Below are positions 27,488 through 35,878 of a stretch of 64,000 nt of DNA, piece by piece (within the stretch, counting starts at the first letter, position 1; the number at the start of each line of letters is the position of its first letter). The stretch lies in assembly GCF_900162615.1 (NCBI RefSeq), contig NZ_FUFN01000010.1, positions 688,149 through 752,148 of the forward strand. Reading direction: 5' to 3'. The stretch comes from Virgibacillus proomii (GTDB lineage Bacteria > Bacillota > Bacilli > Bacillales > Amphibacillaceae). The notes beneath the pieces are model-generated. The model ran no database searches. It was not told the DNA's origin and was given only the letters and a program-made list of their open reading frames with translations. The position numbers were made by a program, and so were the translations under genes.

Positions 27488-28432
27488 ATGGGAAATGAAC
27501 GAATTGTTATTGCTCTGGGTGGAAATGCGATCCAGTCTGGTAGTGCAACAGCTGAGGCACAACAGCAAGCATTAAACCATACTGCAGAACAATTGATTAA
27601 GATTATTAAACAAGGTTATCAAGTGGCTATTACACATGGGAATGGGCCTCAAGTTGGAAATATTTTATTACAACAAATTCAATCCCATAGTGAACAAACA
27701 CCTGCTATGCCTTTAGATACATGTGGCGCTATGAGTCAAGGAATGATTGGTTATTGGTTGGAAAACGCCATAAATGATCAACTGCATGTAGCAGGCTTGG
27801 ATAAACGAGTAGCTTCGATCATAACAAGGGTGGAGGTTAACCCTGATGATGAGGCTTTCAATAATCCAACAAAGCCAATTGGCCCGTTTTATTCAGAAAG
27901 GGAAGCAAAAGAACAGATGGAAAAAAACGGCGTTACATTCAAGGAAGACGCTGGAAGAGGTTGGAGAAGAGTTGTCCCTTCCCCACAGCCAGTAAAAATC
28001 CTGGAACATGAAGTAATTAAATCGTTAGTGGATAATGGAACGGTTGTGATCAGTACTGGAGGTGGTGGAATTCCAGTCTATCGAAAGGATAATAAGATTT
28101 TTGGCGTAGAGGCTGTCATTGATAAAGATTTTGCTTCAGAGAAACTAGGAGAGCTTATTCAAGCAGACACGCTTGTTATTTTAACTGAGGTGGAACATGT
28201 ATATGTTAATTATCAAGCGGCTAATCAAACAACATTAGAACAGGTGACAACAGAAGAATTAAGAAAATACGCAGCTGAAGGTCAATTCGCTGCTGGTAGT
28301 ATGCTGCCAAAAGTGGAGGCTGCAATTGCGTTTGTTGAATCGAATCCTGGTAGAAAATGTATTATCACTTCCTTGAACAAAGCAATGGAGGCTGTTAAAG
28401 AAAAAGCAGGAACGGTTATAAAAAATCAATAA
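27488..28432 (+). CDS. arcC: Carbamate kinase
   Basis: 314 residues. Motifs are IVIALGGNAIQSG, THGNGPQVGNILLQ, GRGWRRVVPSPQP and the C-terminal GSMLPKVEAAIAFVES. It transfers phosphate from carbamoyl phosphate to ADP, the ATP-yielding last step of the deiminase pathway. It lies 19 bases after arcD with ribosome site AGGAAG. Confidence 0.97.
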   Translation: MGNERIVIALGGNAIQSGSATAEAQQQALNHTAEQLIKIIKQGYQVAITHGNGPQVGNILLQQIQSHSEQTPAMPLDTCGAMSQGMIGYWLENAINDQLHVAGLDKRVASIITRVEVNPDDEAFNNPTKPIGPFYSEREAKEQMEKNGVTFKEDAGRGWRRVVPSPQPVKILEHEVIKSLVDNGTVVISTGGGGIPVYRKDNKIFGVEAVIDKDFASEKLGELIQADTLVILTEVEHVYVNYQAANQTTLEQVTTEELRKYAAEGQFAAGSMLPKVEAAIAFVESNPGRKCIITSLNKAMEAVKEKAGTVIKNQ

Positions 28433-28515
28433 CAAATATGTGCTTTCATAAACGAGGGAGGGATTACATTTTGTAATTGTATTCCTCTTTTGTTTGGATA
28501 CTGGAGGAAAGTCTT

Positions 28516-28989
28516 ATGAATAAAAAAGAACGCCAGGAAAAAATTCGTGAACTTATACGGACAAACGAAGTCCATACCCAAAAAGAATTATGGCGGTTAT
28601 TAAAGGAACATGGATATAACGTTACACCAACAACTATTTCAAGAGATATCCAAGAGATGCAAATAAGTAAAGAATGTTCACCAGATGGAGTAGAAAGGTA
28701 CAGTTTATTCAATAATATAAAGGAAAATTCCGATCCCACAATCCAAAAGTTACAACAGTTTTTCTCTGAGACTATTCTATCAATTGAAGCAACAGGGATC
28801 TTTGTTATTATCAAGACAGATCCTGGGAACGCAGGAGCAATCGGTTATTTGATGGAATCTTTAGATTGGAAATCGGTAGTAGGTGTCATTAGTGGCGATG
28901 ATAACTGCTTATTGCTATGTCGAACTAAACTCGAAGCAGAAGAAGTAAAAAAGAAGTGTATGACAATATGGAATAAAGACACCTCTTAA
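28516..28989 (+). CDS. argR: ArgR/AhrC-family arginine-responsive regulator
   Basis: 157 residues. The N-terminal winged helix covers QKELWRLLKEHGYNVTPTTIS and the C-terminal part is the arginine-binding hexamer domain. The domain contains TDPGNAGAIGYLMESLDW and GVISGDDNCLL, where the usual GT.AGDDT motif reads SGDDNC. ATG 28516 follows GGAGG; an earlier start at 28477 has none. As the last gene of the arc operon it is probably the activator or repressor of the cluster in response to arginine. Confidence 0.93.
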   Translation: MNKKERQEKIRELIRTNEVHTQKELWRLLKEHGYNVTPTTISRDIQEMQISKECSPDGVERYSLFNNIKENSDPTIQKLQQFFSETILSIEATGIFVIIKTDPGNAGAIGYLMESLDWKSVVGVISGDDNCLLLCRTKLEAEEVKKKCMTIWNKDTS

Positions 28990-29740
28990 ACGCATACTTG
29001 AAAAATCCGGCCATTAATGCTACAGGTTTTTTACATACGATTGGAGTCCAAGACTAGAAGCAACACCATATTAGTGAACAATTTTGCCTGTTCTTGTTCA
29101 TTTCTTTATCTATCAATAGACTCACTTCGCCATTTTTTCTGTTCTTTATCATAAACTAAGGAGTATTTTCCTAAGCGTTTGATAGAAAACGTCCTCAAAT
29201 GTCTTATTTCTTTGATTTCACTGTAGGAAACTTTCGCCATAAGGACTTGGCGACAAGCCAAGTTATTCTAATCATTTCCTCATTATTATATCAACGATCG
29301 CCTTCTATATTGGCAGTTTTTTGTCCATCAAAATAAGTTATATCTATTGTGTCTTTATGGTCAATAAGCCTCTTTCCTAATTTTATCGTTATCCAATAAA
29401 GCGAAATATCTTTCCAACCACTTGCATCTGTACGAGTATAGTAAATGAAGCCCTGCTCAAAACTATTTGGTCAGCTGTTTCTTTTAGGTTCCTTTCGATT
29501 AAATAGGATTAAATATAATGTAATAGTTGAGACAAAAATTCAATAGAGTTCCTGTATAAAAGAAGCGCTAAATAAAACCTTGAGATGCTTGCTCAGCAAA
29601 AGTTTCTAAGTAAACGATGATGAAAATAGAATGGGCTTATTGCAAGGTGTTTGAAAATGAAGAAGATATAGGTTGGATGTCTTATGATCTAATAAAATAT
29701 AGTTTCATGGTGAAGGAAGACGTTGCATATTTAAGCTAGA
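28990..29740. other. Gene-free stretch with truncated repeat D
   Basis: No gene is supported. 29227-29275 is a truncated D core. At the right end a 40-codon frame (29618-29740) resembles in part a frame downstream of the second XRE gene (48280-48390), with a shared GWMS. It may be the decayed end of a convergent gene. No ribosome site. Confidence 0.4.
29227..29275 (+). repeat. Dispersed repeat D, copy 3 (truncated)
   Basis: Only the right part is present: AACTTTCGCCATAAGG and the hairpin CTTGGCGACAAGCCAAG followed by TTATTCTAA. It matches 5257-5297. Confidence 0.7.
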
Positions 29741-30130
29741 TTAGCCTTTCTCTTGTGTTTCCTTGTTCATAAACTCCCAAAATCGGACTAACTTTTCAAC
29801 GTTTTTAACTGGGTTGTTACTTAACTCACTTAACAGCTGTTTTTCTTTCAATTCCTTTACTGTTAATAATTCGGCATCTGTTAATGTGAGGTCATCTGTA
29901 ATTTTATACTTGATAGGATGTTTTGGCTCATGAATCAATCCTAATAAATAGTCTGCTGATACGTTCAGTTTCTTGGCTAATAGTCTTACTGTTTCCAAGG
30001 GTGGTTCATTTCTTCCTTGTTCATAGTAACCATACGCACTAGTAGTAATATTTAGTTCTTTAGCAAGATCCTTTTGGCTATAGCCAGCTTCAACTCGTAC
30101 ATCAGTTAATCGTTTACTAAAACTGTACAC
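29741..30130 (-). CDS. XRE-family (cI/SinR-like) repressor, paralogue 1
   Basis: 129 residues. An N-terminal helix-turn-helix (YSQKDLAKELNITTSAYGYY, about 17-36) and EQGRNEPPLETVRLLAKKL are the HTH_XRE domain. A short C-terminal region follows, around ELLTVKELKEKQLLSEL. GTG 30130 follows AAAAGGGGAGAAAG; the open frame upstream spans the promoter. The protein is nearly identical to that of 48396-48779. Both genes carry the same two operators at the same 58-base spacing, so autorepression and cross-regulation are likely. The divergent promoter at 30221 is probably controlled as well. Confidence 0.9.
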   Translation of the reverse strand: MYSFSKRLTDVRVEAGYSQKDLAKELNITTSAYGYYEQGRNEPPLETVRLLAKKLNVSADYLLGLIHEPKHPIKYKITDDLTLTDAELLTVKELKEKQLLSELSNNPVKNVEKLVRFWEFMNKETQEKG

Positions 30131-30169
30131 AGACTTTCTCCCCTTTTCTACTATTCTTAGCAAAATTAT

Positions 30170-30184
30170 ACAATTGTAAATTGT
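30170..30184. promoter_or_regulatory. XRE operator A (ACAAT-N5-ATTGT) at paralogue 1
   Basis: ACAATTGTAAATTGT overlaps the minus-strand TATAAT of the XRE gene. The same spaced palindrome stands at 48819-48833 and 50423-50437. Confidence 0.65.
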
Positions 30185-30220
30185 AAATAATAGTAAAAAC
30201 AACAAAAAATTATATATTGG

Positions 30221-30249
30221 TTTACAAACAACAAAATGTTGTGTATAAT
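30221..30249 (+). promoter_or_regulatory. Rightward sigma-A promoter with operator B in its spacer
   Basis: TTTACA (30221-30226), 17 bases, TATAAT (30244-30249). The spacer contains operator B ACAACAAAATGTTGT (30228-30242), palindrome ACAAC-N5-GTTGT. It directs transcription away from the XRE gene. What is transcribed is unclear: a 43-codon frame starts at 30248 inside the -10 box, and the rest is repeat DNA. Confidence 0.65.
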
Positions 30250-31165
30250 GAGAAAAAATAATGGGAGTGATCATCTGTGTAATACTTTTACAGTGCAGTA
30301 TTTACAAGAAGTAAATGAGGCTGAATTTTTGATGGGAATAGAAAGACTAATAGGGGATCACATGATGCAGAGGTACTAGTTTCAGGGGGGGAATCGAAAC
30401 TTGTTATCTATAAGCTTTGAGATGGAAGTACATCTCTTAATCGTTCGCAATTTTCTTGTTCATGTCGATTTAAGAGATATGCATTCGGCATTTAACCGAT
30501 GTGTGTAGTGATGAAGTGAAATGCATAAACCAGGATATTTTTTATAGTTATTATTCCGTCCTAATTTGTGCAACAAACTTTAGATAGCTACCATAATCAC
30601 TTGATTGATCACACCATTTAGTTGATGCAATTCATTCATATGGTAGTGCTGAGTATATTTTAAAATTAAAAAGATAGAACCGAGTTATGTCGATTTGTTT
30701 GAATATGGAGGAACGAATTCTTATATCGTCAATGCGTCCTAATGTATCTCTCCATGTATCCCCATGAAGATGCTGGCAAAGAGGGGAGATGAGTAGTATA
30801 CGAATGGAATATAAAATTCTTTGGTATTATCCCGCATGTAAGGTGCCGTAAGATTCCCACTTCAAGAACTAAGTTGATACAAAAGGGTCTAAGTGGGAAA
30901 AAACGGCACCTAAATGCCCGATTCGTTCAGGAGACCTTTAGGTCATACCCTTGAGGTGCTACCATTCAAGGAGAAAAGCATTCCTTGAATGAAGCTTCAC
31001 TTTATCAATCTCTAGTAGACAAACCATAAGACATTCATGTGCAGCTATTGAATGTAGTAGGTTTAGGTTCTAATAAAAAAGAAACCGAATACTAACGCCG
31101 AATCTGTTGACGAAATGATTCGATTCTAAGAATTAATCTTGTCCTTTATGAAATGAGGTGAAGGA
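30250..31165. other. Gene-free stretch with P repeat, upstream of PTS operon
   Basis: It contains an inverted pair near 30431-30480 (CATCTCTTAATCG and CGATTTAAGAGATATG) and P repeat copy 1 (30827-31006). The promoter of the PTS operon should lie in the last 150 bases. No intact gene. Confidence 0.45.
30827..31006 (+). repeat. Structured repeat P, copy 1
   Basis: Starts TTATCCCGCATGTAAGG and ends GAAGCTTCACTTTATC. Stem 1: GGTGCCGT with ACGGCACC; stem 2: TTCCCACTT with AAGTGGGAA; stem 3: GACC/GGTC around TTTA; stem 4: ATTCAAGGA with TCCTTGAAT. The conserved unpaired strings are TAAATGCCCGATTCGTTCA and the two ends. No ORF. Confidence 0.85.
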
Positions 31166-31633
31166 ATGAGTGATTGCTTTTTAGACGAATCCGTTATTTT
31201 GACGGATATTGAAGCCAAGACGAAAGAGCAAGCATTAGAAATAGTTGCCCAAAATCTTGTCGATCAAAACCTAGTTAAAAGAAGTTTTATTCCTGCAATT
31301 GTTCAAAGGGAAGCAGAGTATCCAACCGGTCTCCCCACAAATGGCGTGTCAGTAGCTATACCCCATACAGATATCAAACATGTCAAAACGAAAACAATAA
31401 GTCTTGCTATTTTAAAGCATCCAGTTGATTTCTTTATTATGGGGGATGGAAATAACACAACGCCAGTTCAATTAATTTTTATGTTAGCAATGAATGAACC
31501 CAATTCTCAATTAACTTTATTACAAAAATTAATGCAAATTTTTCAAGATGAAAAAACATTAACGTATATCGTAAGTCAAAAAAATAAAACGGATATAAAA
31601 AATCTGTTAAAAAAGAAGCTAGGTATTACTTAA
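31166..31633 (+). CDS. PTS EIIA component, galactitol/fructose type
   Basis: 155 residues of the PTS_EIIA type 2 (fructose-mannitol fold). The phosphorylated His is in VSVAIPHTDIKHV. It accepts phosphate from HPr and passes it to the EIIB encoded next. ATG follows GAGGTGAAGG. First gene of an operon with EIIB, EIIC, two medium-chain dehydrogenases and a DeoC-type aldolase. The substrate is probably a polyol. Confidence 0.9.
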   Translation: MSDCFLDESVILTDIEAKTKEQALEIVAQNLVDQNLVKRSFIPAIVQREAEYPTGLPTNGVSVAIPHTDIKHVKTKTISLAILKHPVDFFIMGDGNNTTPVQLIFMLAMNEPNSQLTLLQKLMQIFQDEKTLTYIVSQKNKTDIKNLLKKKLGIT

Positions 31634-31647
31634 AAGAGGTGATTGTC

Positions 31648-31932
31648 ATGGCAAAAAAGACGGTGCTAGTAGCATGTGGAGCGGGGATTGCAACTTCTAC
31701 AGTGGTAAATGGTGCAATTGAGGAAATTGCTAGGAAAAATAATATAGATGTCAACCTGATTCAAATTAAAATTGCAGAAGTTGAATCGTACTTAGATACA
31801 GCAGATCTGTTGGTAACAACCGCAATGACGAAAAAAGAGTATCCGTTTCCAGTAATTAATGCACGCTCATTTTTAACTGGTATAGGTACAGAGGAGACGA
31901 AAAAACAAATAGTAGACGAACTTGAAAAATAA
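31648..31932 (+). CDS. PTS EIIB component, galactitol type
   Basis: 94 residues. LVACGAGIATSTVV has the phosphocysteine loop (CGxGxATS) of GatB-type EIIB proteins. ATG 31648 lies eight bases after AGAGGTG; an in-frame GTG at 31639 overlaps that site. A hairpin (TTCTCGG at 31947, CCGAGAA at 31966) and a P repeat separate it from the EIIC gene, which could alter subunit ratios. Confidence 0.9.
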   Translation: MAKKTVLVACGAGIATSTVVNGAIEEIARKNNIDVNLIQIKIAEVESYLDTADLLVTTAMTKKEYPFPVINARSFLTGIGTEETKKQIVDELEK

Positions 31933-31976
31933 TACTACGAATGGAGTTCTCGGTTTTCGATAGAGCCGAGAAATCC

Positions 31977-32159
31977 TTTATCCCGCATGTAAGGTGACGT
32001 AAGACTCCCACATTAAGATCCTGAGTTGGTACACAAAAGGGTCTAAGTGGTAGCAAACGGCACCTAAATGCCCGATTCGTTCAAGGGCCTTTAGGTCATA
32101 CCATTAAGGTACTAACATTCCGTGTAAAAAGCGTTCCACGGAATGAAGTTTCACTTTAT
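31977..32159 (+). repeat. Structured repeat P, copy 2 (inside the PTS operon)
   Basis: Same ends and conserved strings as copy 1. Stem 4 reads ATTCCGTG with CACGGAAT, a different sequence but still paired. Stem 1 has one changed base (GGTGACGT). It lies between the EIIB and EIIC genes, so it is part of the mRNA if the operon is cotranscribed. Confidence 0.85.
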
Positions 32160-32189
32160 ATCTTATCTGAGTTGGAGGAGGTTAAATAA

Positions 32190-33449
32190 TTGCAATCATT
32201 TGTTGAATTTATTCAAAGCTTTCTAGGGTTAGGTGCAACAGTAATTTTACCTGTAGCCATTTTTATATTAGGAGTATTTTTCGGTCAGAAGGTGGGTAAA
32301 GCATTTCGTTCGGCTGTAACAATTGGTGTAGCATTTGTAGGAATATTTTTAGTTATTGATTTGTTGACGCTTAATCTTGGGCCAGCTGCACAAGGAATGG
32401 TGAATCGATTAAACGTAGAATTAAATGTAATTGATGTAGGTTGGCCAGCTACTTCTTCCATAGCATGGGCATCAGTTGTAGCAGCATTTATTATTCCCCT
32501 AGGACTGATTGTCAATGCCATCATGTTATTAACGAAAACAACGAAAGTAATGAATGTGGATGTTTGGAATTTTTGGCATTATACGTTTGCGGCCGCCGTA
32601 GTGTATACAATATCTGGAAGCATTATCCAAGGTCTAATTGCTGCTGTTATATTTCAAATCGTTTGTTTAAAGGTTGCTGACTGGACAACACCAATGGTGA
32701 GAGACTTTTATGAAATGCCAGGAGTATCGGTTGCTACTGGTAGTACTATTTCATATGCACCATTTATCTTTTTAGTAAAATGGATCCAGAAAATTCCTGG
32801 ATTAAAGAATTTACATGCAGATCCAGATTCTATTCAAAAGCGTTTTGGGGTTTTTGGAGATTCCATGGTTGTTGGTTTATTTCTTGGTATAATAATCGGT
32901 TTACTTGCTGGTTATCGTGTTGGGGAAGTTATTGAAGTCGGTATGTCTATGGCTGCAGTTATGATTTTGATGCCACGAATGGTAAAAATTTTAATGGAGG
33001 GTCTAATGCCTGTTTCAGAATCAGCTCGTACATGGTTAAATAATCGATTTGGAGAAAGTGATATTACGATTGGTTTAGATGCAGCTGTATTATTGGGGCA
33101 TCCATCTGTAATTGCTACAGCTCTTATTTTAACACCTGTTACGGTATTAATTGCTGTAATGTTACCTGGTAACCATGTACTTCCATTCGGTGACTTGGCA
33201 ACTATTCCATTTATCGTTGCTTTTATTGTAGGTGCTGCTAGAGGTAATATTATCCACTCTATTATTGTAGGAACAGTTATGATTGCGCTATCCCTTTATA
33301 TGGCTACAGATATCGCACCGGTATTTACCGATATGGCGATGAGTGCAGAAATTAAGCTTCCAGAAGGATCTGCAAAGGTTTCTAGTATTGACCAAGGAGG
33401 CAATCTATTCAATTGGTTGATTTGGAAATTTTTCGAGTTATTTCATTAA
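32190..33449 (+). CDS. PTS EIIC component, galactitol (GatC) family
   Basis: 419 residues with about 10-11 membrane segments. Typical GatC stretches are FFGQKVGKAFRSAVTIG near the start and FGDLATIPFIVAFIVGAARG near the end. It forms the membrane channel that takes up and phosphorylates a sugar alcohol with EIIA and EIIB. TTG 32190 is the start, seven bases after GGAGGAGGT. The following dehydrogenases fit a hexitol or pentitol substrate. Confidence 0.9.
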   Translation: MQSFVEFIQSFLGLGATVILPVAIFILGVFFGQKVGKAFRSAVTIGVAFVGIFLVIDLLTLNLGPAAQGMVNRLNVELNVIDVGWPATSSIAWASVVAAFIIPLGLIVNAIMLLTKTTKVMNVDVWNFWHYTFAAAVVYTISGSIIQGLIAAVIFQIVCLKVADWTTPMVRDFYEMPGVSVATGSTISYAPFIFLVKWIQKIPGLKNLHADPDSIQKRFGVFGDSMVVGLFLGIIIGLLAGYRVGEVIEVGMSMAAVMILMPRMVKILMEGLMPVSESARTWLNNRFGESDITIGLDAAVLLGHPSVIATALILTPVTVLIAVMLPGNHVLPFGDLATIPFIVAFIVGAARGNIIHSIIVGTVMIALSLYMATDIAPVFTDMAMSAEIKLPEGSAKVSSIDQGGNLFNWLIWKFFELFH

Positions 33450-33614
33450 AGTTAGGCCTCAAAAATATATCTAAAAGTAAGAAATCCCGATACCATTGGG
33501 CGTAATGGTATATATAGATTCCATGGGTTGTTAAAAAACTTCATAGGTGTTTGAGAAATCTAAGAAAACAGGGGTAATGGAAGATATTTAAAGCGAACAG
33601 AGGAGGATAAACCA

Positions 33615-34646
33615 ATGAAATCCTTAGTTAAAACAGAATTAGGATTCGGCAATCTCGAAATTCAGGATAAGAAGGAGCCAATTCCCGGAAAAGATCAAGT
33701 GAAAATTAAAATTAAATATGCTGGTATTTGTGGATCTGATATTCATACGTATGAAGGACATTATAAAGTTCAAGCACCAGTTACTTTAGGTCATGAATTT
33801 TCCGGTGAAGTTGTAGAAGTTGGTGATAATGTAACTGAATTTAAAGTGGGTGACCGAGTAACTTCTGAAACTACTTTTTATATCTGTGGTGAATGTAGAT
33901 ATTGTGGGTCAGGGGATTATAATCTTTGTGATCACCGAAAAGGCTTAGGAACTCATCAAGATGGTGGATTTGCTAAATATTTAATTGCTAGAAAAGAAAG
34001 TGTCCACGTTCTTCCAGAGAACGTAGACTATAAATCAGCTGCCATGACTGAACCACTAGCATGTACGTATCATGCTGTCTCAAAAACAAAAATCAATGAG
34101 GGGGATGTTGTTGTTGTCATCGGGCCCGGTCCAATTGGTTTACTGACAGCACAAGTAGCAAAGAGCTTTGGAGCCAAGGTAATTATTACTGGACTAACCA
34201 ATGATAAAATTCGTCTGGATAAAGCAAAAGAACTTGGGGTTGATATCGCGTTAGATTCACAAAAAAGCGATGTTCAAAAAGTTGTTAATAAAATAACAAG
34301 TGGATATGGAGCAGATGCGGTGTTTGAATGTTCAGGAACAGTGCCTGCTGCCAAACAAGGTTTAGATGTATTACGAAAAAAAGGTAATTATGTGCAAGTA
34401 GGAATATTTTCTCAACCAGCCGTACCGTTTGATTTAGAAAAAGTCATTCAACATGAGATACATGTAGTGGGGAGCAGAAGTCAACATTCAGCTGATTGGG
34501 AGCCGGCGTTAGCATTGATGAATGAAGGAAAAGTAAATGCGAAAGCTCTAGTAACTCATGAATTTGATATTACACAATGGGATGAAGCATACCAGGTAAT
34601 AAAGAGTGGAGATGCTATTAAAGTATTGTTAGTTCCGGCAGAATAA
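33615..34646 (+). CDS. Zinc-dependent medium-chain alcohol dehydrogenase (polyol-phosphate type)
   Basis: 343 residues. Catalytic zinc motif ICGSDIHTYEG, GHEFSGEVVEVGD, a structural-zinc loop with CGECRYCGSGDYNLC, and the NAD-binding VIGPGPIGLLTAQ. The family oxidises polyols or polyol phosphates to ketoses. AGAGGAGG precedes the ATG. It is the first of two such genes in the PTS operon, suggesting two successive or alternative oxidations. Confidence 0.9.
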   Translation: MKSLVKTELGFGNLEIQDKKEPIPGKDQVKIKIKYAGICGSDIHTYEGHYKVQAPVTLGHEFSGEVVEVGDNVTEFKVGDRVTSETTFYICGECRYCGSGDYNLCDHRKGLGTHQDGGFAKYLIARKESVHVLPENVDYKSAAMTEPLACTYHAVSKTKINEGDVVVVIGPGPIGLLTAQVAKSFGAKVIITGLTNDKIRLDKAKELGVDIALDSQKSDVQKVVNKITSGYGADAVFECSGTVPAAKQGLDVLRKKGNYVQVGIFSQPAVPFDLEKVIQHEIHVVGSRSQHSADWEPALALMNEGKVNAKALVTHEFDITQWDEAYQVIKSGDAIKVLLVPAE

Positions 34647-34669
34647 TAGAATCAAAAGGATGTGTTTAA

Positions 34670-35329
34670 ATGACTAAACAGGATTTGATTTCTCTAATTG
34701 ATTATACGCTATTGAATCCAATCGCAACGAGAAAATGTATTAAAATATTTTGCGAAGAAGCTATTGAATATGGTTTTAAAACTGTTTTTGTTAATCCTTA
34801 CTATGTTTCATATGCGCATCGTCTTTTATCCCCACACCATATTAAGGTTGGAATCCCAATCGGGTTTTCGTTAGGAGGAGCAGTAACTCATGTCAAAGTA
34901 GAAGAAGCAAAACAAGGGATTAAAAATGGTGCTGAAGAAATGGATATGCTCATTAATATTGGAGCCCTCAAATCTGGCGAATTTGATGTTGTGAAAAACG
35001 ATATTGAAGAAGTGGTTAAAGTTGCTAACGGGTTGACGACTAAAGTAATTATTGAAACAGGGTTGCTAACAGAGAAAGAAAAAATCATAGCAACGGAATT
35101 AATCATGGAAGCCGGGGCAGACTTTGTGAAAACGTCTACGGGATTTAATGGTAGTGGTGCAACCATTGAAGATGTGCAGTTACTTCGCTCCATTGCAAAA
35201 GACAAAATAGGTGTCAAAGCTGCTGGAGGAGTAAAAACATATCAAGAAGCTGTTCAAATGGTGAAAGCTGGTGCAAATCGTATTGGCTCTAGCAGTGCAA
35301 TCGTAATGATTAATCATGATGCTTATTAA
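34670..35329 (+). CDS. deoC: DeoC-type deoxyribose-phosphate aldolase family protein
   Basis: 219 residues, class I aldolase. The Schiff-base lysine is in VKTSTGFNGSGA and the second lysine in KAAGGVKT, with EMDMLINIGALKSG (catalytic Asp) as in DERA. It cleaves 2-deoxyribose 5-phosphate or a related deoxy-ketose phosphate. Its place in a galactitol-type PTS operon, where a tagatose-bisphosphate aldolase would be expected, suggests an unusual substrate. It is 23 bases after the dehydrogenase gene. Confidence 0.88.
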   Translation: MTKQDLISLIDYTLLNPIATRKCIKIFCEEAIEYGFKTVFVNPYYVSYAHRLLSPHHIKVGIPIGFSLGGAVTHVKVEEAKQGIKNGAEEMDMLINIGALKSGEFDVVKNDIEEVVKVANGLTTKVIIETGLLTEKEKIIATELIMEAGADFVKTSTGFNGSGATIEDVQLLRSIAKDKIGVKAAGGVKTYQEAVQMVKAGANRIGSSSAIVMINHDAY

Positions 35330-35336
35330 TGGGTGG

Positions 35337-35620
35337 CTCCCGCATGGAAGGTGCCGTAATTCTCCCCCTTTAGGAGTGAAAGGAATACGGCGAAGTCTGA
35401 ATTGGAGAAAACGGCACCTAAATGTCCGATTGGTTCCACTAACTAGCGTTCCAAGAAATGAAGTTTCATTTTATCCCGGATGTAAGGATCCGTATTTTTC
35501 TCCTTTCCAACATGTGCTAATGATGTTGCAAACATGATGAGAAAAACGGCTCCTAAATCCCCGATTCGTTTAACTAACATTCAAGGAGAAAAGCACTCCT
35601 TGAATGAAGTTTCACTTTAT
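35337..35620 (+). repeat. Structured repeat P, copies 3a and 3b (tandem)
   Basis: 3a (35337-35474) and 3b (35472-35620) stand head to tail. 3a: GGTGCCGT/ACGGCACC and TTCTCC/GGAGAA. 3b: GGATCCGT/ACGGCTCC, TTTTTCTC/GAGAAAA and ATTCAAGGA/TCCTTGAAT. In 3b the third base pair of stem 1 is swapped from T-A to A-T. Lies between deoC and the small membrane-protein gene. Confidence 0.8.
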
Positions 35621-35681
35621 TACACAAATCAATATTGTTTATAGGTTAAATTTTAGCTGCTATCGATAGGGGAGGACAATC

Positions 35682-35843
35682 ATGATAGATATTTTTTTAG
35701 ATGTTATGTTAGGGCCTTTTAGAGTAATTAGCCAATTTTATTTTAAAAATCAACTATTTTTTAACACGATTTTGATCGGTCTTGCAGCATATAACCTGTT
35801 CTTTAATAGAAGCAGAAATATACAAAGTGACTCAAAAAGCTAA
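35682..35843 (+). CDS. Small membrane protein (53 residues) of the PTS operon
   Basis: MIDIFLDVMLGPFRVISQF begins the protein, a hydrophobic helix around FNTILIGLAAYNLFF follows, and a charged tail ends it. GGGGAGG stands six to seven bases before the ATG, better than most starts in the window. The frame is intact and the gene lies 36 bases before the second dehydrogenase gene. The family is not recognised. It may be an accessory to the EIIC protein. Confidence 0.65.
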   Translation: MIDIFLDVMLGPFRVISQFYFKNQLFFNTILIGLAAYNLFFNRSRNIQSDSKS

Positions 35844-35878
35844 ATAATAGCGAATAGCTAAAGAAGGGGACGGTCATC

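Noticed and set aside
29741..30130. XRE gene as antitoxin of a toxin-antitoxin pair
   Set aside because: No intact toxin-like gene is adjacent to either paralogue; the only neighbour is a decayed 40-codon frame.
30248..30379. 43-codon frame divergent from XRE paralogue 1
   Set aside because: Its ATG overlaps the -10 box of the divergent promoter, so it cannot be translated from that transcript.
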